Origin: Limonium bicolor
Taxonomy: Eukaryota > Streptophyta > Magnoliopsida > Caryophyllales > Plumbaginaceae
DNA length: 64,000 nt
Direction: 5' to 3'
Assembly (NCBI GenBank): GCA_023374045.1
Contig: CM041783.1
Span: forward strand, 97,251,298-97,315,297
Shown here: positions 1 to 10,900 of the stretch, piece by piece
How positions within the stretch are numbered: position 1 is the stretch's first letter
Layout: each line of letters opens with the position of its first letter
Position numbers and translations under genes: made by a program
The notes under the pieces: model-generated
The model's input: only the letters and a program-made list of their open reading frames with translations
The model's database searches: none
What the model was told of the DNA's origin: nothing

Positions 1-1348
1 ATTTAAACTCCTCTCATCAAACTCTACCTTTCCCTCTTTTCAAAATCCCAAAAGCTTGAAGTTCATTTTCATGGGTGTTGCCCATTTGAGAAGAAAAGCA
101 CATAAACTTGAAGCTTGAAGCTTCCCCTTTCTAGCAAGGTAAAAATATCCATGAAAAAGTCATGTTTCTCCATTTTCCCACCTTGGCCGATTTTGGTTTT
201 GGTAATGACTAGCTTTTCTTCCTTGTTTGAGATATTCTCCAAGCTTTAATGGTGGTGGGAGTCCCTCTTAAGATTCAAGAGTTGAAAACCATTCAAGAAA
301 TTCCAAAGGTAAAACCTAATTTGGTGCTTTAAGCATCCTTGTGAATTTTAGTTTATTGGCGAGCCTAAGGGAGCTCCTTGGTGCTTATTTTGCAATTTGA
401 ATGTGGCTAGAGAAGTGGGAAAATGAATTGCCTTGGCCGATTTTGAAGGAAGAAGAGGGGAGAAGAGGAGAAGAGGAGAAGAGAAATAAAAGGAAACTTA
501 AGAAAATTTAAGGTAAGAAACTTAACTAAGTGTTATTAGTATTTGGGAAGGGTTAATAAGATGAATGAACCCCACTCGAGTTGTGGTGATAATGTTCCTG
601 CTTAGAGATAATGCAAGTGAGAAAACATTTGTGAGTTAATGCTTGTTTTGGGAGCTACGTATTTGATGAATAATGCTTTATGGTGTTTAATGAGTTTTGC
701 TTGATTAATGAGGAATTATTGAGTGTTGATAGAACCCTTGTGGTTTGGCTAGTTTTAGGATGAAATACGTGAAGAGTTGAGTTTGGACAATGTTAGAAAA
801 GTAGCCAAGTTATGGCGAAATTTGTATAGAAATGTGAGTGGTTTGAGTATGGTTGTGAGTAAGTAATGACCTAGAGAAACTAGGTGTTGATGGTGGTTGT
901 TTTGGCTTAGAAAATCACCATGGGGGTACTTGATTAAAGAGAGGAGATTGGTGCTAAAATCTGTAGCAAGAACTTGTGTAAATGCCTAAGGAGCTTTAGG
1001 AAAAGAAATGAGAATCCAAGGTTTTAAGAGTGATTCAGGGAACTTGGTATGAGTTGTGCATTATCTTGGAAGATATGGAATGGTCAAAATGAAGGAGAGC
1101 ATAATGCAAAGTGTTGAGGAGAAGTTAGAAATGAAACAAGTGTGCATTAGTGTAAAACAAGAATGAAAAACGTGTGGGATTGAGCAAGAACTTTAGTAAG
1201 GAATAAGCCAATGTTTTGAAGAGGTTTAGAGCATGTTTTATGATGATTAAACATGTGGAAAACTTATGGAATGATTAGGAAATGATTAGAGGTGATATAG
1301 GGGTTTAAAAGTGGTGAAAAACTGCAAATTTTGACAGTTCCAGGGGTT

Positions 1349-1527
1349 GTCCGGGTTTGCAATCGGAATGCAAACCCGGAACATAGCAAAAAACATGGCA
1401 GAAGGTCATCCCAGGGGATGGTCCGGGTTTGTAAACCCGGACACAAACCCGGAACACATGAAAAATACGACAGAAAGTGATTCCAGTGTTTGGTCCGGGT
1501 TCGTAACCCCGGACACAAACCCGGACC
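1349..1527 (+). repeat. Three-copy 72-bp tandem array of GC-rich hairpins in the LTR
   Basis: Hairpins begin at 1349, 1421 and 1493, exactly 72 bases apart. The first pairs TCCGGGTTTGCA with TGCAAACCCGGA around a 7-base loop. The second is the palindrome GTCCGGGTTT-GT-AAACCCGGAC (1421-1442). The third is similar with one change. They are islands of high GC in an AT-rich LTR. Confidence 0.85.
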
Positions 1528-2668
1528 AGGCCAGAAATGTAACAGAATGTGTTTCTTGCATTTTAATGATGGGAATTGAATGGTAATGATAATATAAGGT
1601 AATTAGGACATGAATAATGATGTTTAAAGGTTATTAGGAGTGTAAACAAGTTTGATAAGTGAATGAGGAAGTTGTGAGTTAAGAACACATGAGTAAAACT
1701 AAGTTGAACGGGATAACGGGGATAAGTACGGGAGTATTAGTTTTACATACCGTAACACCTTAATGTTAATATGAACAATTGAATGTTATCAGAAGACCAA
1801 GTGCGAACCTAGCATGGTGAGATCACACGGTAAAGCTAACCCCGGTGAAAGGTATGATTTTCTCATGCCCCGTATGCTAACCGAGTTACTCTGATTTGTG
1901 TGTTTGTGTGCCGGCTTAATCAAGATTAAAGCATGAAAATAATCCCTTGTTTGATTATGTATGCCTTATTGTATGTTGTATGAACTAACCTACTTGTACG
2001 CCGGTGTGGTCTAGCATAGTGCATAGACCGACTCATAGAGAGTAGTGAATGACTAAAAACCCGTAGATCGGGTAGTCTCATGAACAATGGTAATATGAAA
2101 ACACACACAAGCTATCGATTAAAGTATAACGATAACACAAACATATGAACTCCCTAAAAATGTGAGGAGATGTACGGGTTGAGTAAATACCCGATAACGG
2201 TTAGAGAACCTTATTGAAACAATCCACGAAATAAATATGAGTGGAGAGATAAATGACCTCCATCGAGAGGATTGAAGTTAGTCCAATAATGTGAACTTAT
2301 AAGTAAGGTAAAAGAGACCTAAGGGACTATGTAACTCCCTTGAGACATGGTCGACCTCCTATATGAGGATCTTACCCGGTATAAGAAAATATCCGAATGA
2401 ATAAGTATATGATTGTGAGGGTAACCCTTAAACTTAAGATTACCTGAAATTAAGTAAAGTTCCCAAAGTCATTAGAAACATCAAGAGTGATGCTTCTAGA
2501 CTAATATACATACAATTATTATAACTCCGAGAGAGGAGCGTATGGGAAAGTGAGTAGTCCGAGAGTAGTCGGACCTATGTAAAAAGAGATGGGAACTAAG
2601 AGAAAGTTCCAGGAGCTAGTTGAGCCTTCCCACCATGCTAGACCCAGAGTAGGGTCGAAACCGGGGAA

Positions 2669-2768
2669 GTAAGACTATGCTAGAGTGTCATGAGTTTTGG
2701 CCTAAATATGTATTAAGAGTAAGACTATGCTAGAGTGCCATGAGTTTTGGCCTAAATATGTATTAAGA
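2669..2768 (+). repeat. 50-bp tandem duplication in the LTR
   Basis: Two adjacent 50-base copies starting GTAAGACTATGCTAGAGTG differ at one base. A second, looser repeat follows at about 2828-2960, where a motif like AACCCGAGAGTGTGGGTGAG recurs four times with variation. Confidence 0.8.
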
Positions 2769-3597
2769 GTAACAAGCGTGACGTAGGAGACCTGTAGTGT
2801 CTCGAGAATCTACAAGAGCTTGAGTATAATAACCCAAGAGTGTGGGTGAGATAATGAGAATAAGTAACCCGAGAGTGTGGGTGAGTATAGTACGAGTAGC
2901 CCAAGAGAATGGGCGTGTAATTGAATAAGTAACCCGAGAGAGCGGGAGAGGTATTGAATAAGTAAACAAGGCATAGTGAGGAATAACCCTCAATGCCTAA
3001 GAGTAACCAGTTACCACTAACAACATTGTTATGTTAGTTAGGAATCGTGTTCCGTGATTGGATGTAGATTCCTTGTGTGATATACGTATATATTGTATTG
3101 CCATGATGCATGTTGTTTGATTAAAATGAACTCCATGTATATCCGACCCAAAGTAGTCGGCGTACCGCGGTTAGCACGCGGTATATGCGAATTTCATATT
3201 CAGCGTAAGCTGACCCCCTAGGGGGAACGTTTTTAGTGTGCAGGTACTTGAAGCTGACCACCGTTCGAGAGAGTAGGACGGGGACTGCTGTGAGCATGGG
3301 TAGTTAGATTGTAATTACTTATGCGTTTGAATGAGGTGTAAGTCCGAGTATGTTATCGGCATCCGTATATTGTAGACTCGGTATAGTAGAGATATGAATT
3401 GAGTATTGTATTTGTATAAAGTACTCGGTTGTTCCAGTTCATCAGACCGTTACGGTATGTAAGAAAGGCCTGGTTAGCCACATGGGTGGCTAACGGCGTT
3501 GTTTCACCCCTCGTTGTAATTAGAGTTCCGCTGCGTGAGTAGGAGTAATAGTAACGGTTTAAGAGGTAATGACGAGATTAACGGTTGGGGTGTTACA

Positions 3598-4111
3598 TAA
3601 TCTAACTTATCATTTTTCTCTTTTGTACTTTGTATTTGATTTCCACAAATTATTGGAATTTGGTTTGATGAATAAATTTGGTATATATTAGTGTGGTTTA
3701 TGATAGAAATTTGTGTTGTTGAATGATTGGTGAATGCTTAATAATAAGCATGGTTGTGTCCTTGATTTCCTCAAATTATTAAAATTTGGTTTGATGGATA
3801 AATTTGGTATTAGTTTGATTTGTGATGGAAATTTGTGTTGATGAATGGTTGGTGAATGCTTAATAATAAGCATGGGATAGGTAAAATTATGCAAAAGTCA
3901 TGCCGATTTTTTTTTTAAATTCTCTTCGTAATTAATATTGTTTGATGTATGTGTATATGTCTAACAATATCTAATTTTTTTTATCAGGTCTCACTACATT
4001 CAAGTCCGTGAATCACCTGAGATGGAGCAGAGGATTACTCAGAATGTCGACGAGAGGATCGCCGAAATAGGGCCATTGGAACCGCCGAAATAGGCCCTTT
4101 TTCTACTAGTG
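3598..4111 (+). mobile_element. CACTA-like 3' terminus remnant with an internal tandem duplication
   Basis: The right edge reads CCCTTTTTCTACTAGTG, the reverse complement of a typical CACTA opening (CACTAGTAGAAAAAGGG), and the motif CCGAAATAGG occurs twice just inside it, as subterminal repeats do. A block of about 127 bases (from about 3635 and again from about 3762) is duplicated; each copy holds AATTTGGTTTGATG and GGTGAATGCTTAATAATAAG. A splice-acceptor-like TTTTTTTTATCAG precedes a short open stretch at about 3988-4080. No matching 5' CACTA end was seen, so this is a truncated copy. It abuts the gag remnant at 4113. Confidence 0.5.
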
Positions 4112-4256
4112 CGAGTACTACGCTCGATTCATCGGTCTGCTAGTCTTTATCCCCGGAGTTGATTACTCAGAGACTGTGAAGGTCGAGAAGTTCCGGGGGG
4201 GATTGTTGTTTCGCATCCAGATGGCGATGGGTGCTACCCTCTATTCTACTATCCAG

Positions 4257-4335
4257 GTATTAACCTGAAAGCCATAAATTCTTTACTTACAACATTACCG
4301 ATTAACTTTGTGAGAGCTTACCAATGAGATTCCAG
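4257..4335 (+). other. Intron-like gap 1 in gag (79 bp)
   Basis: Starts GTATTAACC and ends GATTCCAG, AT-rich, between codons (phase 0). Joining the flanks continues the gag reading frame without loss of a residue (ATIQ-type end to ECYDA). Confidence 0.55.
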
Positions 4336-4474
4336 GAGTGTTATGATGCTGCCTCGAGGACGGAGCTAATGCTCCAGACTCGGGAAGAGACTCTCGGGAC
4401 AAGAAGAGAAAGAACCCTGAGGGAGAGTCTGAGGGTGGAGGAGCATCTCCAGGCGATAGCCAGAAGAAGGGAAA

Positions 4475-4548
4475 GTAAGGACTTATCCCATTCTAAACTA
4501 CTTATCATATTAAATACCTTATGAATGCTGACCCGAAACCTTAAACAG
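4475..4548 (+). other. Intron-like gap 2 in gag (74 bp)
   Basis: Starts GTAAGGAC and ends CCTTAAACAG, AT-rich. The left block leaves phase 1, while the readable downstream frame (KKGLQGHQGAKGKEP) needs phase 2, so one base has been lost or gained nearby. Confidence 0.5.
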
Positions 4549-4667
4549 GAAATTCTTCCTGAAGAAAGGGCTGCAGGGTCACCAGGGAGCGAAGGGGAAA
4601 GAGCCCGTCCCTCGGTTCACCGGCCAAGCTATAGATGCTTAGCTGTAGAGATATGCGCCTCCTAAGG

Positions 4668-4751
4668 GTGAGAACACCTTCCTCTTAAATTAAATTGTAA
4701 CCTTAGCCTTGATACCTACAGCTATTAACTTAAACTAAATGCTACCATTAG
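4668..4751 (+). other. Intron-like gap 3 in gag (84 bp)
   Basis: Starts GTGAGAACACC and ends ACCATTAG, AT-rich. A codon is split after its first base (phase 1), and joining gives a Gly codon and continues into the zinc-knuckle region in frame. Confidence 0.55.
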
Positions 4752-6599
4752 GCACTGGACAGCCCCAGCGCCATTTCTATTACAAGCGTTGTGGGAAGGA
4801 TCATCCCGGGGTCGACTGCAGTGGCCGCAAAGTCGAGTGTCGGTCGCTGCTGCAAGAAAGAGGGCCACCCGGAGTTCGAGTGTTGGATGAACCCTGAGGG
4901 CCGTAACTACAGGCCACCAAGGAATACTCAGAAGACCTCAGTTGGAGGATCTGGAGTACCACGAGGCGGTCAGGATGGCCAGACATCTACCGATGCTGGA
5001 GCCCAGGGAAGCAAGGGAGTAGATAGGGCATGAGTACCCAGAACTCCTAGGAACCGCTGGTGGAAGACTTTTGCTTACCTTGTTATGTATTTACATTGGA
5101 TGTTAGACAGAGATATGTTGTAAATACGTGGGAGTGTGTCGTTGGCCACTCGCCTTTTTGTGTATGACTTTTGAGACTAGTTTGTGGACTCGATACGAGT
5201 AACCTTGGAACCTTGACAGATTATATATGTGAACATAATGTAAATGCTTACATTATCATGTAGCCCATACTCGACGACGCAGAGTCAATGAGACCGGTGA
5301 TTACTGAACCAGAATTTCCACCTGCATGGCGCACTTGCTATTGCAAGCGCTATGACAATTAAACCACTGAAATTTCCATCTGCTTTGCGCACTTCACAGA
5401 GCAAGTGCTGCAACTGCAACTGCAACTATTACTAATTTTAATCTCTTATTATATACTAAAATTTTAATACAAATTTTCATATCAACTTTTATACAAACCT
5501 TAAGATTAGAAATCTGTACCGTTAGTCCAAGCACTGCAACTGAAGAAATTATACAGCCACTGTGATTGTAAACCACACCAGTTTAATTGCTCGAGAATTT
5601 TCAGACATGGCCTATTAGCCAAATACTAGAAGTGTATACCCGCATTTAATGCTAATCACTACTAGTGATGAATGTTTAGTCCTTATAGACAAACATACCC
5701 TTTGGAGATGCACCACCGTCAGTGAGGATGGTTGGGAAGTGAAGAGCCAAGTTGCTCAAGCTATTATGCAATCTGCAATACATCCAATTAAACGGATGAG
5801 GGAATGAATATGACCTATGGATGAGATATGATCATGATAAACAGGGGAGGAAAGGAATATTTGTTGTACTCAATGAGATCGAAATAGGAGGACCAAGTTT
5901 GCTAAATATAGCACGAATTTTACTTACACCGAGCTGAATAGCACCGACTTATGGCACGAATTACCACTGATGCCACTAGGGCAATAGCACTTACAACAAG
6001 ATAACCGATAACATGAACTAATAAACAACTAAAAGGACATCCATCAAAAGGGAGCTTGACAACAGAATACTTCACAATAACCGTGTGACGGACATTACCA
6101 GTTTACTAAACGAGACATGGGACGACCGCACTCCGATAGGAGCATGTGGGCCTGACAGACTTATTTATGAGTTAGTCGGGTAAGTAGTAATGTATCAGTA
6201 CGGTACCCCATGTATGTAGACAAGTAATGTTAGGAATACGAGAAGTAGTCAACTCCGTACTAAGGACAGTGATACAGATTACCTCGAAGATGGACGAGAA
6301 GAGCCCTAGTTAAACAACAGGCTAGAGAAATCAAGAACCTTCAACACAGAGCAGTAGACGGTATACAGTGAAGACAAGGAAACCTTTCAAGGACATGAAC
6401 ACTAAGGATAGGAACATGGAAACCCATTATGGACGAATAATATGTAGAACCCTCATAAGGATCGAGCAAATTCTTGCAATCCAGAGGAAATCTACCAGAT
6501 GATATGGACATAAACGCGTGATTACGCAACGATGAGAGACAAATTTAATATACTAGCAGATACCTTAAGCAGGGAACAATGGACTTGGAAATGTACCAC

Positions 6600-6735
6600 T
6601 CACATGATAATTCACTCATCTTATCTGTTGGACTCGTTAGATATTAGCTGCTGAGAGTTTACGCCTCTGCACTCTGTAGGACTGAGTGTTTTGGTATTGC
6701 ACTTGGGCAGTTATTAATCTAGTGGGAATACAGAA
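6600..6735 (+). repeat. Fragment of the solo-LTR family
   Basis: GTTTACGCCTCTGCACTCTG followed by TAGGACTGAGTGTTTTGGTA and a later AATCTAGTGGGAAT matches, nearly base for base, modules in the solo LTRs near 32590, 32795 and 49955. The homology also covers the preceding 50 bases (CACATGAT, TTAGATATT). It is an LTR fragment inside another element's internal region. Confidence 0.8.
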
Positions 6736-7109
6736 AGATGCAATGGATATCAACACGAGTGGGTATTAAAGAACTACAATAGTGTGTTACTCCAGAACAA
6801 AACCAACAGGAGACACGGATGACAATCATCATCTACGTGGACATGTAGGCTGGTACGTCTTAGTATTACTAAGACTAGTGCATAGAGCACTAAGTACTGA
6901 ACAATAGCCAATGTCATATTACACCTCAAGCTGAATATCAGTGAGAGAAGACTCATGCATGTATGCTAGTGATCCAAACGAGAGGATACACAGCAACGAA
7001 AAGAGGCAAACTGAGCCTATGTTCATGTGTATGCACCTCAGTACGGAGCGAGTGGGCCCATAAGAATGAACTTGGGAGAGAGCACAAATAGTTCAGTGCC
7101 TCACCCTTT

Positions 7110-7225
7110 ATGTATTGTGGAGCCCAAAAGGGCTAGAGTCATACCCGTCTCTCTAATATGAGGATAATCCACGAGTTGGAGAACTCTATGAGAGCCAAGT
7201 ATCCAGCGCTCCTTGTTGAGCGGTT
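7110..7225 (+). pseudogene. C-terminal integrase/chromodomain tail remnant
   Basis: The short peptide MRAKYPALL (7188-7214), preceded by HELENS, matches the usual end of chromovirus polyproteins, where a Trp-Glu-rich strand is followed by MR-x-x-YP-x-LF. EPKRARVIPVSLI just upstream fits the LRN-x-x-IPLVKVLW strand of the chromodomain. It lies about 50 bases before a polypurine tract, as expected. Frameshifts prevent a longer reading. The family call is by eye and moderate. Confidence 0.5.
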
Positions 7226-7257
7226 GTTGTATACTTGTGGGGGTATGGGGGCGTAAC

Positions 7258-7276
7258 CCTTTTTAAGGGGGGTAGA
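7258..7276 (+). other. Polypurine tract 1
   Basis: TTTTTAAGGGGGGTAGAG resembles the primer for plus-strand synthesis in Tekay-type elements, but it is not followed by an LTR start. A similar sequence on the minus strand lies at 34023-34038. Confidence 0.6.
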
Positions 7277-7920
7277 GCCTCTTGGCTATGCACGTGTGTG
7301 CACTAAGTTTGTTGTTTCGTATACGGGGTATACAGTGAATTGGTGGTATGCGGGGCATACGAGGTTTATTTGTTTGTCTGTTTGTCTGTTTCGTATGCAC
7401 GGCATACAATGAATTGGTGGTATGCGGGGCATATGATGTTTTGTTGGTTGGTTATGTTTGGTACGCGGGGTGTACGTTGTTGGTTTGTTTGGTGTGTGAT
7501 GTGCACTTGTATGTATGTATCTTACGAGATACCTGTTTGATTGATGTATATACACCCATGTGTGTAGTACTTTTCTTATGCTACTTGTGATATATATATT
7601 TATATTTCTTTGTAGAATGATTACATATGGTGTCGCCTAGATACAAAATGAATCATTAGATGTGGAATATGGAAGGATGGTACGTTATGGACACCTCGGG
7701 GAGTTTGTCAGGGTTTGTAGAATTGATAGGATATAATGGTGCTGATGGATCACCTATATCCATATATGATTGAACTAACGCCACAAGTGATGGCTATGTG
7801 CTGTATAAGCACAATACGATGTGTGTAAATGATATATCACATAGATATACATTATGGGAATCCTGGGTAGTTATATATTTATATACATACCTATTTGATG
7901 AAGCGACTTCAGGATGAAGT
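7277..7920 (+). repeat. Region between two polypurine tracts with short tandem repeats
   Basis: AATTGGTGGTATGCGGGGCA occurs twice (near 7337 and 7412), with related TATACGGGGTATAC and TACGCGGGGTGTAC variants around them. The rest is AT-rich with no coding signal. It behaves like a 3' untranslated region that gained sequence between an old and a newer polypurine tract. Confidence 0.5.
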
Positions 7921-7939
7921 CTTTTTAAGGGGGGTAGAT
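7921..7939 (+). other. Polypurine tract 2, adjacent to the 3' LTR
   Basis: CTTTTTAAGGGGGGTAGAT lies directly before the LTR start TGAAATACCCC, preceded by CTTCAGGATGAAG, a decayed form of the GAGGACGAA stretch common before this tract in Tekay-type elements. Confidence 0.8.
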
Positions 7940-10900
7940 TGAAATACCCCAAACTAATTAAACATGGATTAAAATCTAATCACATTAAATAAGGCCTAAA
8001 CATACCTTAAAAGTCAAATGAGAACAATAATGGTCAACACAAAGCAAGATATTGCACCCTTTGACTGTTTAGGGTAAATACATACCCAAATGAACTTCTT
8101 GGACCTAAATTTTGTCCTAAGCATATTTACACATAACTAAACATACTACATTCATTGGACAACACTCCAACACATAGAACAAGCATTTACATGCCTCAAG
8201 GTCAAGTAGGGCAAAAATGTGCTCTAAGAAACCTTAAGGTATTATGACCTCTATTTGATATAAAATTGGATTACTATGATCAATTATCATGTAAGGAACA
8301 CAATGAAACCGTTCTCAAAGAAAACAGAGTTCAGAAACACCTTGTGACACAAAATGTGCACTAAAACACCATAAAGCACGTTTTCGTGTATGAGCTCTAA
8401 GATATTGACTTGTTTTCACTTTAAAGGCTAGATTACATTCTTTATAACATTAATGTGACATGATAGACTATATTATAAAGTCTAAATCAAAGTTTAAAAT
8501 AAAATCAAAATGGGTGATTTTGGGTGAATAGTACCCGAAATAACATTTAATTACTTAGCTTAAACCATGGTCAAATGTCATCCATTGACCAAGCCACCCA
8601 TTGCCGCCCCATATTGCTGTCATTACTATCCATTAAGCAACCTCCAAACAAATATCTAGCCAATCTAATGAATCACCATTTACTATTTCATAAAGTAACA
8701 TTAAATGACATAAAAAGCAAAATTAGCTTTCTTACCTCATTACCTTTCTTCCCAGCCGACACCAAGCATACTCACCCTCTATTTTGCTTCTCCAAACTAT
8801 GGGAACTCATCAAATTCAGAAGAGAACAACAATTGACATAGGTAAGCTTATTAAGCCATTTTATGATTTTTCTCTTCACATTTCTTTCCTCTTCCATGGA
8901 GCTAAGCATCAATAATTTCCATCAATGTTTCTAGCTTGTTTTGGAGGTTAAAAGGAGGGCAATTCTGGCTGTAACAAGGGAAGGAGGTGGAGAATTCTAA
9001 TCTTGTTCTTAAGGTATAAAAATGTGCTTTAAGCACTTATCTCTTGATTCTCTTCAATTCCGGTTGTAAAACCTGTTTCCCTTGGCTTATAATCTTCCAT
9101 TTATCATGCTTGATCAGTAGCAATTGCAACCACATCATTTGGTGGCTGATTCCAAGCTTAAACTCCATTTAAGCCATTTTAATCAAGGTAAACCCTAGCT
9201 TTGTTCTACCTAGATCATTGGCTGTTATATAGCTGAGTTTAAAGAGTGTTTTGATTCCTTCTTTCTATTGGAAATTTAGGTCGAGAGCAACTTGGGAGAT
9301 CCTTGATTTTTCAAGGTAAAAGTTCATGTTTTTCATGACTTAAATTACTCTTATGGTTAGTTCATGTTTGGGACCTAACAATATCATATATTGCTGTTAG
9401 AACTCGTCTAAGAAGCTGTGGAAATTCTCCTTTAAATTGTCATGGCCAAACAAGGCCTTATCTTGGCTAAAATAAGGTATAAATCACTTAAACCTACACT
9501 TGGTATATTAATATGTGTTATACATATGTGTATATATATGCCGTGAGTGAATGAGGTTATTAAGGTCTTATTTTGACCTTAGGTGATTAAGGAATGGTTT
9601 AGTAAATTTATATAAGTAATTAAATAACATAATTGTCAAATTTAAGACATTATATGGAAAATTGGTAAATATGGAGAACTTGTGGGAGTGGCCGAGAGTT
9701 TAAAGCATGTTTGAGCATTTATGTGTAATTTATTTTATAAGCTAATGTTTGTAATAAGGCCATGTACTTTAGGCCATTTTATTTATGTATTTATAAGGTT
9801 TTAATTAAGTTTAGGTAACATATATATATTACCGCAAGGAATTGGGGTATAAAGTATAATTAAATTAAATTTGGGGGCTATATAATAATGAAGCCGAAAG
9901 TTTGAGGTTAAAAGGATTTAAAATAAAAATTATAAGATTTTTAAATTTTGGGGGTTAAATGGTAATTTCTGGAAAATATGGGTACAAACCGTAATATATG
10001 GGAATTGATGGTCAAGGAAATATTAAGGAGGTCAACCTTGACCATATGGTAGGTTTTGAACAAATTAGATAAGTTAAATAACTTATTTAAGGTTTTATAA
10101 TAAGATAAGTATTTAATTGTAACAATTTTATAACATATGTGGTAAATATGTTATTACCAAAAATAAAGGGTGTAAAATGGTATTATAAACACCCATGGGC
10201 TATTTGGAATTTTTAGGAATTTATTTGGTTAATTTGGGAATTTAAAATAAACTATATATGTATAATATATAGTTATTATGTCATTATGACACTTTGGAAT
10301 AGTAGATGGGGTGGAAATGTAAAATACCAAAAGTATATGGTTAGTAAGGGTAATTATAACCCTTGGGTGAAATTTGGCGATTTTTAGAATTATATAAGAG
10401 TGTTTAGTAAGATATATGTATAATATAGTTTTAATGATATTATAGAACTATATGTTATAAGTTGGGCCAAATGGTAATTATAGAAACTTGGTGGGTTAGA
10501 AAAATAATATGGAACAGCATAGGGGTCTGTTCGCATATTGAAAATAATATAGAACCATAGGTTATATTTATATTAAGGTTTAAATGTTATAATATATGAT
10601 ATATATTACATAACATTATATTTGTGGTCAAATTATAAATTTGGAAAGTTAAAGGGGGTTGGAAGTTAATTAAGAACATAATGAGGTCTGTTCGGTTATT
10701 TAATTAAAATAACCATAGGTTATACTTTTCATAAGTTAAAAATGTTATATTATATGGTATATATAACATGGTATAAATTATGGGGTGATTTTGTAATAAA
10801 AGAAGACTATGGGATATGGAAAGAAATAAGGTTATAACATTGTTGCCTTCTCGGCAATATAAATAGTTTTGTATAAAAACTATAGGTTATAAATTAAAGG

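Larger units (their letters stand above)
1..3597 (+). mobile_element. 3' part of a long Ty3/gypsy LTR (Tekay-like family)
   Basis: The segment ends in GGGGTGTTACA, the mirror of the TGTAACACCC that opens the minus-strand LTR at 14645. The two share, in opposite orientation, the block near 3170-3240 (CCCCCTAGGGGG, then a GTGCAGGTAC-like stretch) and the block at 3420-3597 (GGTGGCTAACGGC, CTGCGTGAGTA). The LTR start lies before the window. No open reading frame looks coding. Its first 1300 bases resemble the other end of the minus copy, including the word GGCCGATTTT. Membership of one LTR family is clear; assignment to the Tekay clade rests on the PPT form and chromodomain remnant downstream and is inference. 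Confidence 0.75.
4113..5033 (+). pseudogene. gag: Ty3/gypsy gag remnant split by three GT-AG segments
   Basis: Gag is the capsid/nucleocapsid protein of LTR retrotransposons. Four blocks read as gag: 4113-4256 (48 codons; contains YYARFIG and KVEKFRGGL, as in the Retrotrans_gag domain), 4336-4474, 4549-4667 (ends in APPKG after two in-frame stops near 4640-4648) and 4752-5033. The last has two CCHC zinc knuckles. In the first (RCGKDHPGVDC) the first Cys is a Tyr codon; the second (CKKEGHPEFEC) lies in another frame, so a frameshift falls near 4845. The blocks are separated by 79-, 74- and 84-base segments that start GT and end AG. Removing the first and third restores the frame exactly; the second leaves a one-base slip. 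The gene is dead. Whether the gaps are true introns is discussed in the findings. Confidence 0.7.
5034..7260 (+). other. Decayed retrotransposon internal region
   Basis: Lies between the gag remnant and a polypurine tract, where protease, reverse transcriptase, RNase H and integrase would be expected. No catalytic motif of any of these can be read in any frame. Two copies of an imperfect motif (TTTCCACCTGCATGGCGCAC near 5318 and TTTCCATCTGCTTTGCGCAC near 5371) are visible. The stretch holds a foreign LTR module and a chromodomain tail, listed separately. Confidence 0.45.

Noticed and set aside
5034..7260. Readable reverse transcriptase or integrase
   Set aside because: No polymerase or integrase catalytic motif could be found in any frame; only the chromodomain tail is visible.
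7286..7590. Small proteins on both strands near 7300-7590
   Set aside because: Shadow frames of a TATGCGGGGCATAC-type tandem repeat between two polypurine tracts.
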